From LGRD01 sp031415135 (GTDB lineage: Bacteria > Pseudomonadota > Gammaproteobacteria > Burkholderiales > Burkholderiaceae_C), in the NCBI GenBank assembly GCA_031415135.1, contig JANORB010000083.1, positions 16,729 through 80,728 of the forward strand: a stretch of 64,000 nucleotides of DNA, read 5' to 3'. Shown here in pieces: positions 7,246 through 15,426 of the stretch. Position 1 is the first letter of the stretch. Each line of letters begins with the position of its first letter. The notes beneath the pieces were generated by a model. It made no database searches. It saw only the letters and a list, made by a program, of their open reading frames with translations, and was not told the origin of the DNA. Both the position numbers and the translations under genes were made by a program.

Positions 7246-9960
7246 ATGCGCAATGCAGTTTTCGCCGTTCTTCTTCTGGTCTGGTTGGGCACTGGCCTGG
7301 CCCAAACCAAGGGCGGCGTGCCCGGTGTGGTCAAGCTGGCCTCGGTCGAAGGCATTGACGAGTACCGCCTGGGCAACGGCCTTCAGGTGCTGTTGATCCC
7401 CGACCACTCCAAGCCCACCACGACGGTCAACGTCACATACCGGGTCGGTTCGCGGCATGAGAACTATGGTGAAACCGGCATGGCCCATTTGCTGGAGCAC
7501 ATGCTGTTCAAGGGCTCGCCCAAGCACCCCAAGGTCTGGGCCGAATTCGAGAAGCGCGGCCTGGCGGCCAACGGCAGCACCTGGCTCGACCGCACCAACT
7601 ACACCGCGAGCTTTTCGGCCAGCGATGACAACCTGCGCTGGTACCTGGGCTGGCAGGCCGATGCAATGGTCAACAGCACGATTGCGCGCAAGGACCTGGA
7701 CACCGAAATGACGGTGGTGCGCAATGAAATGGAACGCGGCGAAAACAGCCCGGACCGCATTCTCCTGGAGAAGACGCTGGCCACGATGTACCAGTGGCAC
7801 AACTACGGCAAGGACACGATCGGCGCGCGCAGCGACGTCGAGAACGTCGACATTCCGCGCCTGCGGGCGTTCTACCGCGAGTACTACCAGCCCGACAACG
7901 CCACGCTGATCGTCTCCGGCAAGTTCCCGGAAGAGCGGATCCTGGCCTGGGTGGCCGATGCATTCGGCAAGATCAAGCGCCCGACGCGAAAACTGCGCAC
8001 CTTCTACACCCTCGACCCGGTGCAGGACGGTGAACGCAGCGTGAGCTTGCGCCGCGCCGGCGGGGTGCCGCTGCTGTACGCCGGCTACCACGTGCCACCG
8101 GGGCCGCACCCGGACTACGCGGCGGTGGAGGTGCTCGGCCTGGTGATGGGCGACACGCCGTCGGGCCGCTTGCACAAGCGCTTGACCGAGAAGCAGCTGG
8201 CGGCGAACACCTTCGCCTATTCGCAAGGGCTGGCCGAGCCCGGCTTTGCCGTGTTCGGCGCGCAACTCGGGCCGGCGCAAGACAGCGAGCCGGCCCGCAT
8301 CGAGATGCTGGCCACGCTCGAATCGGTGGCGCGCGAGCCGATCACCGACGATGAATTGAAGCGTGCCAAGTCGAAGTGGCTCAAGGGCTGGGAGCAGGCC
8401 TTCAGCAACCCCGAGGCCGTGGGCATTTCGTTGTCCGAATCGATTGCGATGGGGGACTGGCGCCTGTTCTTCCTGCTGCGCGACCGCGTTCGCGACATCC
8501 TGCTGGCCGACGTTCAACGGGTGGCCGAACAGTACCTGCTGGCCAGCAACCGCACGCTGGCCAGCTACCTGCCGACCGAGAAGCCGCCACGCGCACCGGC
8601 GCCGGCCAGGGTCGATGTGCGGCAGGCGCTGAAGGGCTTCAAGCCGCAGGCCGCAGCCGGCAAGGTCGAAATCTTCGAGGCCACGCCCGCCAACATCGAT
8701 GCGCGCACGCGCCGCTTCGACGTCGGCGGCGTGAAACTGGCGCTGCTGCCCAAGGGCACCCGCGGCGCCGCGGTGCATGCGGCATTGACGCTGCATTTTG
8801 GCGACGAGACCAGCCTGTTCGGCCAGGGCGAGGTGGCCGAAGCCGTGGCCGCCTTGCTCGACAAGGGCACGGCGTCGATGTCGCGCCAGCAGGTGCAGGA
8901 CCGGCTGGATCAGCTCAAGACCGAGCTGAGCGTCAGCGGCGGGACCGGCAGCGTGACGCTGTCGCTGTCATCGCGCAAGGAACACCTGGCCTCAGCGATC
9001 GCCCTGGTGGGCGACCTGTTGCGCCGGCCGGCGTTTGCGCCCGAGGCACTGGATGAACTCAAGCGCCAGACGCTCAGCAGCATCGAGCAGCAGCGCAAGG
9101 AGCCCGAAGTGGTGGCGGAGAACGCCCTGTCGCGGCTGGCTGATCCGTACCCGCGCGGCGACCCGCGGCATGCGCGCAGCTTCGATGAAATGATCGAAGA
9201 CACCAACGCGTTGAGCGTGGACAAGGTGCGTGCATTCCACAGCCGGTTTTACGGCGCCGCCAGGGCCGAGTTCGGCGCGGTCGGCGACATGGATGCGGAA
9301 GAGGTGCGCGGCGCCATCCAGGCCGCGCTGGGCGACTGGGTTGGCGGTGCGCCGTTCAAGCGCGTGCCGCACCCGCTGGTGGCCGTCAAGCCGCAGCGGC
9401 TGTTGCTGGCCACGCCGGACAAACAAAATGCCACGATGCTCGTTCGACTGAGCCTGCCGCTGTCGGACTCCGACCCCGACTACCCGGCGCTGATGCTGGC
9501 CAACCACTTGCTCGGCAGCGGCGGCAACTCGCGCCTGTGGAAACGCATCCGCGAAACCGAGGGGCTGTCCTACGACGTGCGCAGCGGTGTTGCGTGGAGC
9601 CAGTTCGAACCCAACTCGGACTGGCAGGCCAGCGCCATCTTCGCGCCGCAGAACCGGGCCAAGGTGGAGGACGCCTTCCGCGAAGAACTGGCCCGGGCGC
9701 TGAAAGACGGTTTCAGCGCCAATGAGCTCGAGGAAGGGCGGCGCGGCCTGCTCAATTTCCGCCGCCTCTCAAGGGCGCAGGACAGCACCGTGGCCCATGC
9801 GTTGACCAACAACCTGTACCTCGGTCGCAGCTTTGCCATTTCCGCCCGGGTGGATGCGGCGCTGGCGCAACTCAGCGTGGCGCAGGTCAACGCGGCGCTG
9901 CGCAAGTACATCCGGCCGGAAGCCCTGGTGACCGCCCTCGCGGGCGACTTCAAGCCCTGA
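7246..9960 (+). CDS. M16 family zinc metallopeptidase (pitrilysin-like, two-repeat)
   Basis: This 904-residue protein starts with a clear signal peptide (hydrophobic 4-19, ending GLAQ), so it acts in the periplasm. The inverted zinc motif HLLEH is at 81-85, with the third ligand Glu161 in RNEMERGE. The N-terminal M16 repeat covers about 35-430. The second half (about 480-900) is the inactive repeat, recognisable by SGGTGSVTLSLSS and the LLGSGGNSRLWKRIRETEGLSYD segment. Members degrade or process peptides in an enclosed chamber; the substrate here is unknown. It is a single gene after ppa, with a terminator before it. Two-repeat M16 proteins of about 900 residues are common in Burkholderiales. 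Confidence 0.93.
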   Translation: MRNAVFAVLLLVWLGTGLAQTKGGVPGVVKLASVEGIDEYRLGNGLQVLLIPDHSKPTTTVNVTYRVGSRHENYGETGMAHLLEHMLFKGSPKHPKVWAEFEKRGLAANGSTWLDRTNYTASFSASDDNLRWYLGWQADAMVNSTIARKDLDTEMTVVRNEMERGENSPDRILLEKTLATMYQWHNYGKDTIGARSDVENVDIPRLRAFYREYYQPDNATLIVSGKFPEERILAWVADAFGKIKRPTRKLRTFYTLDPVQDGERSVSLRRAGGVPLLYAGYHVPPGPHPDYAAVEVLGLVMGDTPSGRLHKRLTEKQLAANTFAYSQGLAEPGFAVFGAQLGPAQDSEPARIEMLATLESVAREPITDDELKRAKSKWLKGWEQAFSNPEAVGISLSESIAMGDWRLFFLLRDRVRDILLADVQRVAEQYLLASNRTLASYLPTEKPPRAPAPARVDVRQALKGFKPQAAAGKVEIFEATPANIDARTRRFDVGGVKLALLPKGTRGAAVHAALTLHFGDETSLFGQGEVAEAVAALLDKGTASMSRQQVQDRLDQLKTELSVSGGTGSVTLSLSSRKEHLASAIALVGDLLRRPAFAPEALDELKRQTLSSIEQQRKEPEVVAENALSRLADPYPRGDPRHARSFDEMIEDTNALSVDKVRAFHSRFYGAARAEFGAVGDMDAEEVRGAIQAALGDWVGGAPFKRVPHPLVAVKPQRLLLATPDKQNATMLVRLSLPLSDSDPDYPALMLANHLLGSGGNSRLWKRIRETEGLSYDVRSGVAWSQFEPNSDWQASAIFAPQNRAKVEDAFREELARALKDGFSANELEEGRRGLLNFRRLSRAQDSTVAHALTNNLYLGRSFAISARVDAALAQLSVAQVNAALRKYIRPEALVTALAGDFKP

Positions 9961-10055
9961 ACTTCAAGCCTGGAGCGCAGCCTGCGGCATGGGCGCACTG
10001 ACCTGCTGCCCGACGCTACCGATGCGCCGGGCGCAGCAGGCGCTGAACCGGTCGG

Positions 10056-11255
10056 TCAATCCTCGTTCTTGAACGGCATCCGGTCATTGAGTTCGCTGAT
10101 GTAGTGGGCCACGCCCGCACCTTCACGCGCCAGGAAATCACCCACCGCCTGGGCAAACTGCGGGTGGGCGAGCCAGTGGGCCGACCAGGTTTGCACCGGC
10201 AGCAGGCCGCGCGCCATCTTGTGTTCGCCTTGTGCGCCGCCTTCGAAACGACGGTAGCCGTGGGCCATGCACCAAGCCAGCGGCTGGTAGTAGCAGGCCT
10301 CGAAATGCAGGCAGTTCACGTGCTCGGTGGCGCCCCAGTAGCGGCCGAACGCGGTACCGCGCGCCGGGTCGATGGCAATCAGCGACACGGCAATCCGTTC
10401 GCCGCCGCGCCACGCGACAAACAGCAGCCAGTGCTCGGCCAGGGTGGCGGCCATGCGGCTGAAGAACTCGCGCGTGAGGTAGGGCGTGGAGTGGTGGGCC
10501 CGGTAGGTGAGGGTGTAGCAGCGGTACAAGAAGTCCCAGTCGGCCGCCGAGATCTGGCCGCCCGCGTGAGTGGTGAAGCGGACGCCCGCTTCATCGACCC
10601 GGCGGCGTTCTTGCTGGATCTTCTTGCGCTTGTCGCGCTGCAGGCTGGCCAGGAACTCAGCGAAGTCGGCCCAGGGCTGCGGCTCGCGCTGGGTCCAGTG
10701 GAACTGCACCGTGCTGCGCATCATCCAGCCGGCGTCGCGTGCGGCCTGCTGGTCGGCCTCGTCCATGAACAACAAGTGCGCGGAGGACAACTTGGCCTCG
10801 CGCGCGAACTGCTGCATGGCTTGCAGCAACACCCGGCGCGACGCGGCATCTCGGGCCAGCAGGCGCGCGCCGGGCACGGGTGTGAACGGCACCGCGCTCA
10901 GCAGCTTGGGGTAGTAGTTCAGGCCGTGGCGCTGGTAGGCGTCGGCCCAGGCCCAGTCGAACACGTACTCGCCGTAGGAGTGGTCCTTCAGGTACAGCGG
11001 GCAGGCGGCGATCAGGGCGTCGCCCTCGGTCACGGTGAGGAACTGGGCTGTCCAGCCGGTGCGGTCGGTGGCGCTGCCTGAATCATGCAAGGCGCGCAGG
11101 TACTCGATGCGCATGAAGGGCGTGCTGGCGTCTTGCGCGTCGAGCAGGGCGTTCCATTGCCGGGCATCGATTCGAGCCGGGTCGTCGACGACCCGAATGA
11201 CAGAGTTCACGGGGCCGCTGCCAGCCTTGATCTTGTGTCGTGACGGGTCCTGCAT
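10056..11255 (-). CDS. GNAT-like N-acetyltransferase, COG3146 (DUF482) family
   Basis: This 399-residue protein matches the COG3146 family, annotated as predicted N-acyltransferases related to the FemAB/GNAT fold. Recognisable stretches are FMRIEYLRALHDSGSA, DHSYGEYVFDWAWADAYQRH, the basic RDKRKKIQQERR helix near the middle, and the C-terminal HFEACYYQPLAWCMAHG followed by FEGGAQGEHKMARG. The molecular substrate is not known; older annotations calling it peptidoglycan-related are weakly supported. The listed ATG gives 399 residues, but a GTG at 11210 (start of the conserved SVIRVVDDP region) is an equally plausible start. It is convergent with the M16 peptidase gene. Confidence 0.85.
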   Translation of the reverse strand: MQDPSRHKIKAGSGPVNSVIRVVDDPARIDARQWNALLDAQDASTPFMRIEYLRALHDSGSATDRTGWTAQFLTVTEGDALIAACPLYLKDHSYGEYVFDWAWADAYQRHGLNYYPKLLSAVPFTPVPGARLLARDAASRRVLLQAMQQFAREAKLSSAHLLFMDEADQQAARDAGWMMRSTVQFHWTQREPQPWADFAEFLASLQRDKRKKIQQERRRVDEAGVRFTTHAGGQISAADWDFLYRCYTLTYRAHHSTPYLTREFFSRMAATLAEHWLLFVAWRGGERIAVSLIAIDPARGTAFGRYWGATEHVNCLHFEACYYQPLAWCMAHGYRRFEGGAQGEHKMARGLLPVQTWSAHWLAHPQFAQAVGDFLAREGAGVAHYISELNDRMPFKNED

Positions 11256-11461
11256 GGGTCAACACAAGCCTGCCGGAAGGTGGTCTTGGCGCAGATCGAA
11301 GCCCGCTGCGGATGGTTCGTGGAGGTGGCGCATTTGCAAGGATGAGGTGAGCGGTGGAATGTTAGGACCAAGTCGAAACGAGCGCCGCGCGGCAATCGGG
11401 ATCACCCCTTCGCATTGAAGTTCCGCGCGTAAACTATCTGCATTCAATCCGGGAGTCGGCC

Positions 11462-11800
11462 ATGAAACAGATCACCGCCATCGTCAAACCGTTCAAACTG
11501 GAAGAGGTGCGCGAGGCGTTGGCCGGGGTTGGCGCTACCGGCCTGACCGTCACCGAAGTGAAAGGATTCGGCCGCCAGAAGGGGCACACCGAACTGTATC
11601 GCGGCGCCGAGTACGTGGTCGACTTCTTGCCCAAGGTGAAGGTCGAACTGGTGGTCAAGGACGCTGACGTTGACCGCTGCATCGAAGCCATCATCAAGGC
11701 CGCCAAGACCGGCAAGATCGGCGACGGCAAGATTTTTGTCACCGCCATCGATCAGGTCGTTCGCATCCGCACCGGCGAAACCGGCGAAGACGCGGTCTGA
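11462..11800 (+). CDS. glnB: P-II family nitrogen regulatory protein
   Basis: P-II proteins sense 2-oxoglutarate, ATP/ADP and (through uridylylation) glutamine, and control glutamine synthetase, ammonium transport and NtrB. This 112-residue protein has the conserved T-loop GRQKGHTELYRGAEY with the uridylylation site Tyr51, and the B-loop TGKIGDGKIFV. I chose glnB over glnK because no amtB is adjacent and the C-terminus resembles betaproteobacterial GlnB; that distinction is inference. A GGGAG ribosome site lies eight bases before the ATG. It is convergent with the LOG-family gene, with only four bases between the stop codons. Confidence 0.93.
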   Translation: MKQITAIVKPFKLEEVREALAGVGATGLTVTEVKGFGRQKGHTELYRGAEYVVDFLPKVKVELVVKDADVDRCIEAIIKAAKTGKIGDGKIFVTAIDQVVRIRTGETGEDAV

Positions 11801-11804
11801 CGAT

Positions 11805-12398
11805 TCAAATCTCGCGATAGTCGTCGGCCCGCGTGGCCAGCGCAATCAGCGCCGCCATGCGCGCCAGCAGCGCCTTCGGATCACGGTCGACCTGCAGCAG
11901 CGCCTGCTGAGGCTCGGTCACGAAGCCGTGCCGCAGCGTCTGGCGCATGAACGCCAACAGCCCGTCGTAGTAGCCGTCCACATTGAGCAGGCCCAGCGGC
12001 TTGTCGTGATAACCGAGCTGGCGCCACGTCCACACCTCGAACAGTTCTTCAAACGTGCCGATCCCGCCGGGCAGCGCCACAAAGGCATCGCTGCGTTCGG
12101 CCATCAGCAGTTTTCGTTCGTGCATCGTGCTCACCACGTGCAGTTCGGTGAGTCCCTGATGACCGAGCTCCCGCTCCACCAGCGACTGCGGTATGACGCC
12201 GATCACCGGCGCTCCTGCGGCGAGCGCCGCATCGGCGATCACGCCCATCAGACCCGCCCGCCCGCCGCCATACACCAGCTGCCAACCCAGGCGGCCGATC
12301 TCCGCCCCCATTTGCCGAGCCGCAGCCTCGTATGCGGGGAACGCACCGAGCCGGGAGCCGCAATAAACGCAGAGCGAGGGCCTGGGTGCCATGCCCAT
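11805..12398 (-). CDS. LOG family protein (TIGR00730), probable cytokinin-type phosphoribohydrolase
   Basis: LOG proteins hydrolyse nucleoside 5'-monophosphates, in particular cytokinin riboside monophosphates, releasing the base; in bacteria the physiological substrate is often uncertain. This protein has the Rossmann-type start SLCVYCGSRLG and the signature PGGIGTFEELFEVWTW containing the PGGxGTxxE motif. The frame is open further upstream, but I start at the ATG at 12398, because it overlaps the stop of dgkA (TGATG). A second ATG at 12392 is also possible. It is the last gene of the operon that begins with the ECF sigma factor. Confidence 0.88.
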   Translation of the reverse strand: MGMAPRPSLCVYCGSRLGAFPAYEAAARQMGAEIGRLGWQLVYGGGRAGLMGVIADAALAAGAPVIGVIPQSLVERELGHQGLTELHVVSTMHERKLLMAERSDAFVALPGGIGTFEELFEVWTWRQLGYHDKPLGLLNVDGYYDGLLAFMRQTLRHGFVTEPQQALLQVDRDPKALLARMAALIALATRADDYREI

Positions 12399-12778
12399 CA
12401 CGCAAACACCCGTTGCCACAAGGCGGCCAGCCAGACACCGACGCACAGCATCACCGACAAGAACACGGCGGCGCTGGCCAGGTCCTTGGCGCGCTTGGAC
12501 AGGTCGTGCATCTCGAACGACACGCGATCGATCGCAGCCTCGATGCCGGAGTTGAGCAACTCGACAATCAGCAGCAGCATCACCGCGCCGATGAGCAACG
12601 CCACTTCGATCCAGCTGCGCCCGACCCAGAACGCCAATGGCAACAGCACGACGGCGAGCCAGAATTCCTGCCGAAACGCGCTCTCGCCGCGATACGCCAG
12701 CCTCAAACCGCTCAACGAATAGCGCGTGGCGTGAACCAGCCGGTCGACTCCGGTGCGCCCTTTGTGCGGATTTGTCAT
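12398..12778 (-). CDS. dgkA: Diacylglycerol kinase (prokaryotic integral membrane type)
   Basis: DgkA phosphorylates diacylglycerol to phosphatidate in the inner membrane, recycling lipid by-products of envelope glycan synthesis. With the ATG at 12778 the protein is 126 residues, close to the usual 120-125, and has three membrane helices (about 39-54, 58-75 and 101-121). Active-site residues align with the E. coli enzyme: Glu32, Glu73 and Asn76 in IVELLNS, and Glu80. The frame is open 27 codons upstream but that part is not family-like. Its stop overlaps the LOG gene start. It lies 28 bases after the RDD gene in the same operon. Confidence 0.93.
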   Translation of the reverse strand: MTNPHKGRTGVDRLVHATRYSLSGLRLAYRGESAFRQEFWLAVVLLPLAFWVGRSWIEVALLIGAVMLLLIVELLNSGIEAAIDRVSFEMHDLSKRAKDLASAAVFLSVMLCVGVWLAALWQRVFA

Positions 12779-12806
12779 GGGCCAGGATTGTGCCCTGCCG
12801 GAGCCG

Positions 12807-13334
12807 TCAGGCCGGGCGCCGAGGATGGTGTGTGACGAGCCGGGTGCCGCAGACGGCATCGTGCAGAAACTGCCGTTGCGGATGGAGGCGCGACAACGCG
12901 GCGTAGGCCATCACGCCTGCGGCCAACAGCCCAAAAATCGCCACCAGGCTGTGCAGCCCCGACAGATACAACGCGGCCAACGCGGGCAGGAACCAGATCC
13001 AGCTCAACAGATAGCGCGCCAGCGCGCGGGCCTGTGACACGGGCGTTCCATCCTGGGCCACGAGCCGGATATGCCAGGCCTTCATCGCCACCGTCTGACC
13101 GCTGCGCGACCAGAACCACGTGAAGTAGATGCCCAGCACCACGAACATGAAGGCCTGCAGCGCATGCCGCCCCTGCAGCGCATGCCGCTGTTGAGTCAGG
13201 CTGGAGAACAGATAGCCGGCGATCATCAACACACCGAACAGCAACACGCCTTCGTACACGAAGCAGGCCAGCCGCCGCCCCAGGCTGGGGGCCATCAGGC
13301 CGGTTGGGGCGCCGCCGCTCCCGCCAACCGTCAT
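12807..13334 (-). CDS. RDD family membrane protein
   Basis: This 175-residue protein has an N-terminal RDD-type segment (SLGRRLACFVYEGVLLFG, with the usual Asp replaced by Glu) and about four hydrophobic segments, consistent with an inner-membrane protein. RDD domains have no single established role. The gene overlaps the end of the DUF3106 gene by four bases (ATGA), which implies coupled translation. Residues encoded around 13151-13190 contain two copies of GRHALQ-like sequence from an 18-base tandem duplication. Placed in an operon with an ECF sigma factor and DUF3619, it may belong to an envelope signalling unit; that is inference. Confidence 0.82.
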   Translation of the reverse strand: MTVGGSGGAPTGLMAPSLGRRLACFVYEGVLLFGVLMIAGYLFSSLTQQRHALQGRHALQAFMFVVLGIYFTWFWSRSGQTVAMKAWHIRLVAQDGTPVSQARALARYLLSWIWFLPALAALYLSGLHSLVAIFGLLAAGVMAYAALSRLHPQRQFLHDAVCGTRLVTHHPRRPA

Positions 13335-14164
13335 CGGCGCTGATCGGTCTCGGCTGCGGACGCGCCGGCCGACCGGGTGGCCGCTCCCTGCGGTCCGCGT
13401 TGGGGCAGCAGGGTCGACTTGTCGACAAAGTTCGGGCTGCCCGCGATCTTGGGCAGGCCCGTTTGCTGGTGCGGTGGAGGCACAGGCCGTTTTGAAATCA
13501 AGGTCGTCGTGGCACCTGGCTGGGCCTGCAGGACCGTGGGAGCCACCGGCCTGGGCGGCACGGCGAAGGACGGGTTCGGAACGATGTTCGACTTGAATTG
13601 CTGCGAATCACGCCCGGTTGCGCTGCCGCGCTCGGCGAGTTGTGCTTTCGGAGCCGCGCCGACGTTGCCAGGAGCCGCCACCGGCGCGGCGCGTTCGGCC
13701 AAGCTGCGCTTGGCTTCCGGCGACAGGGACTGGTATGCCTCCCACTGAGTCTGGCGGTCTTGCGGCGAGACTTGTTTGGCTTGCTGAAAGTTCACGCGCG
13801 CTTGGCTGCGTTGATCCGGCGTGAGCCGGGTCCAATCCGACATGCGGGTTTGAATGCGAGTCTTTTCGTCCGCCGGCAGCGTGGGAAACCGGGCCGCAAT
13901 TTCAAGCCACTTCTGCTTTTGGTTCGCATTGATGCCGGCCCAGTCGCGCTCTAATGGCTTGAGCGCGCTGCGGTGTGCCGGCTGCAATTCCTGCCAACGA
14001 ATGCCTTGCTCGGCCGCCGGGGCCAACGCACCGGACGGAGGCGGCGTTCTGGGTTGTGCCCCGGCGCGGGGCATCCCAGCCGAGGCCAGCGCGATCAGCA
14101 CCATCGCGGCACCAGCGTGGGCGCCGGAGAGGGGTGCGCGTTTCTGGGGCGATGCTGGGGTCAT
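13331..14164 (-). CDS. DUF3106 domain-containing exported protein
   Basis: This 277-residue protein starts with a positively charged stretch and a hydrophobic segment (about 18-36, ending GAQP) that looks like a secretion signal, so it is probably periplasmic. Residues about 55-155 form the DUF3106 region, a set of Trp/Leu/Pro-containing helical repeats such as LKPLERDWAGI, KQKWLEIAARFPTLP and RMSDWTRLTPDQR. This pattern is reminiscent of helical metal- or stress-binding periplasmic proteins, though no function is established. The C-terminal third is Pro/Ala-rich and probably disordered. It lies between the DUF3619 and RDD genes of the sigma-factor operon. Confidence 0.82.
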   Translation of the reverse strand: MTPASPQKRAPLSGAHAGAAMVLIALASAGMPRAGAQPRTPPPSGALAPAAEQGIRWQELQPAHRSALKPLERDWAGINANQKQKWLEIAARFPTLPADEKTRIQTRMSDWTRLTPDQRSQARVNFQQAKQVSPQDRQTQWEAYQSLSPEAKRSLAERAAPVAAPGNVGAAPKAQLAERGSATGRDSQQFKSNIVPNPSFAVPPRPVAPTVLQAQPGATTTLISKRPVPPPHQQTGLPKIAGSPNFVDKSTLLPQRGPQGAATRSAGASAAETDQRR

Positions 14165-14176
14165 GACAGGCCGTGC

Positions 14177-14611
14177 TCAGTCGCGCGGGGTCTTGAGGAA
14201 CTCCACGAACCCTGGGTCGCTGTAAGCATTGGGAGGCACATCATCGGCCAGCAGCGCGGCATCGATCTCGGCAGCCGTGGAGATTTGCGCATCGACATGC
14301 GATTGCTGGATCAACACCAGCCCGACCAGCAGCGCCACCAGCGGCAGCGCCGAACCGAGCTTGACCCACCAACCACCGCCAAGGATGGCGGCGCCGGCAG
14401 CGGTCACGGCCGACCTCGAAGTCGAGGTCTGGGCCACGCGCGCCAGCCGGGCCCGTTCCAGCGCCTGTTCGCGGCCGATGCGCAGGCGCTCTTTCACGTC
14501 GGGCCCGATCTGCTGGGCTTGTTCGCTCAGGCGCGCCGCGACGCGAAGCGCGAATCGGGACTCCAGAGCGTCGGCTCCAGTGGCGAGAAGGATGTGGTTC
14601 AGATTGTTCAC
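14177..14611 (-). CDS. DUF3619 family single-pass membrane protein, possible anti-sigma factor
   Basis: With the GTG start at 14611 this is a 144-residue protein. It has a charged helical N-terminal domain (1-80), one membrane segment (about 84-102, VKLGSALPLVALLVGLVL) and a short acidic tail predicted to be periplasmic. The GTG overlaps the sigma-factor stop (GTGA), so the two are translationally coupled in a probably fixed ratio. That overlap is the reason for choosing this start over the longer open frame. A sigma gene followed by a coupled single-pass protein is the classic layout for a sigma/anti-sigma pair; DUF3619 itself is uncharacterised, so the anti-sigma role is inference. Confidence 0.8.
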   Translation of the reverse strand: MNNLNHILLATGADALESRFALRVAARLSEQAQQIGPDVKERLRIGREQALERARLARVAQTSTSRSAVTAAGAAILGGGWWVKLGSALPLVALLVGLVLIQQSHVDAQISTAAEIDAALLADDVPPNAYSDPGFVEFLKTPRD

Positions 14612-15174
14612 AGTGAAATTCCCTTGGTCTTCAGGGCTTTTGCCAAGGCATGCACCGCACGTGAGCAATGTGTCTTGACGCTTCCCTCCGAGCAACCCAT
14701 GGCGGCGGCCGTCTCGGCGACATCAAATTCCTCCCAGTAACGCAGCAGAAAGGCTTCGCGTTGACGCGCGGGCAACAGCGCCACCTCCGAATCAATCGCC
14801 AGCAAGATTTGTGACCGCGAGACGATGTCGGCAGCGCTTTCCGAGTCGGCAGACCCGTCCAGCGCCTCCAAAGTTTCGAGAATATCGAAATCCCCATCTT
14901 CGCCGCGGCCCTCGAGGTCCGAGAAGTTCTTCAAAACCCCGTTGCGGACCTTCTGGCGCCGAAACCAATCCATTGTGGCGTTGGAAAGGATGCGCTGAAA
15001 CAGCAGCGGCAATTCGGCCGGCGGTCGGTCGTTGTACTTTTCCGCCAGCCGAATCATCGTGTCCTGCACGATGTCGAGCGCGGCGTCGTCATCGCGCACG
15101 GCGTAAACCGCGCGCTTGAATGCACGCTTTTCGACACTCTTGAGGAAGTCGGAGAGTTCTTTGTCTGTTGCCAA
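14608..15174 (-). CDS. ECF-type RNA polymerase sigma factor
   Basis: This 188-residue protein has a sigma region 2 (about residues 5-75: KRAFKRAVYAVRDDDAALDIVQDTM, then FQRILSNATMDWFRRQ) and a region 4 (about 125-180: LPARQREAFLLRYWEEFD, then the helix-turn-helix AAAMGCSEGSVKTHCSRAVH). An acidic linker lies between them. It would direct RNA polymerase to a small stress or envelope regulon. I use the TTG at 15174 because homologues begin near ATDKELSDFLK and a TGAGG site lies nine bases upstream; a GTG at 15228 would add 18 residues. It heads a minus-strand operon with DUF3619, DUF3106, RDD, dgkA and LOG. Confidence 0.85.
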   Translation of the reverse strand: MATDKELSDFLKSVEKRAFKRAVYAVRDDDAALDIVQDTMIRLAEKYNDRPPAELPLLFQRILSNATMDWFRRQKVRNGVLKNFSDLEGRGEDGDFDILETLEALDGSADSESAADIVSRSQILLAIDSEVALLPARQREAFLLRYWEEFDVAETAAAMGCSEGSVKTHCSRAVHALAKALKTKGISL

Positions 15175-15270
15175 GGAAGGGCGCCTCAGGCCGCAGCCCG
15201 GAAAGACCGGCGGGATTATCTCATTCACGACGCGGTCACCCGCCTGTCCGGCGAGGAGCGCACGAACCAG

Positions 15271-15279
15271 TGCAATAAT
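15271..15279 (+). promoter_or_regulatory. Candidate extended -10 promoter for ilvB
   Basis: TGCAATAAT resembles an extended -10 (TGN followed by AATAAT). No good -35 is visible. Use of this site would give a leader of about 140 bases before ilvB. I found no Leu/Ile/Val-rich leader peptide or terminator hairpin in that leader. Confidence 0.35.
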
Positions 15280-15426
15280 CCCGGTTGCACAACAGATTGG
15301 TCATCTTCCGAACGCCCGACGCGGGTTCCTGGTGGATGACAACGCAGGCGCCACACCGGCCTCACGAGGGCTTGGAGAGGCGCACCGATGGTTTTTCGTT
15401 AGAGAAATTCACAAAGGTTTTTGAAC

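Noticed and set aside
11256..11461. Search for a sigma-54 promoter upstream of the P-II gene
   Set aside because: No TGGCAC-N5-TTGC-like pair at the right spacing was found; only a weak -10-like TAAACT is seen.
15374..15402. Tiny frame MVFR with a GGAGAGG ribosome site just before ilvB
   Set aside because: It has one Val codon only, and no terminator hairpin follows, so it does not make a convincing branched-chain attenuator.
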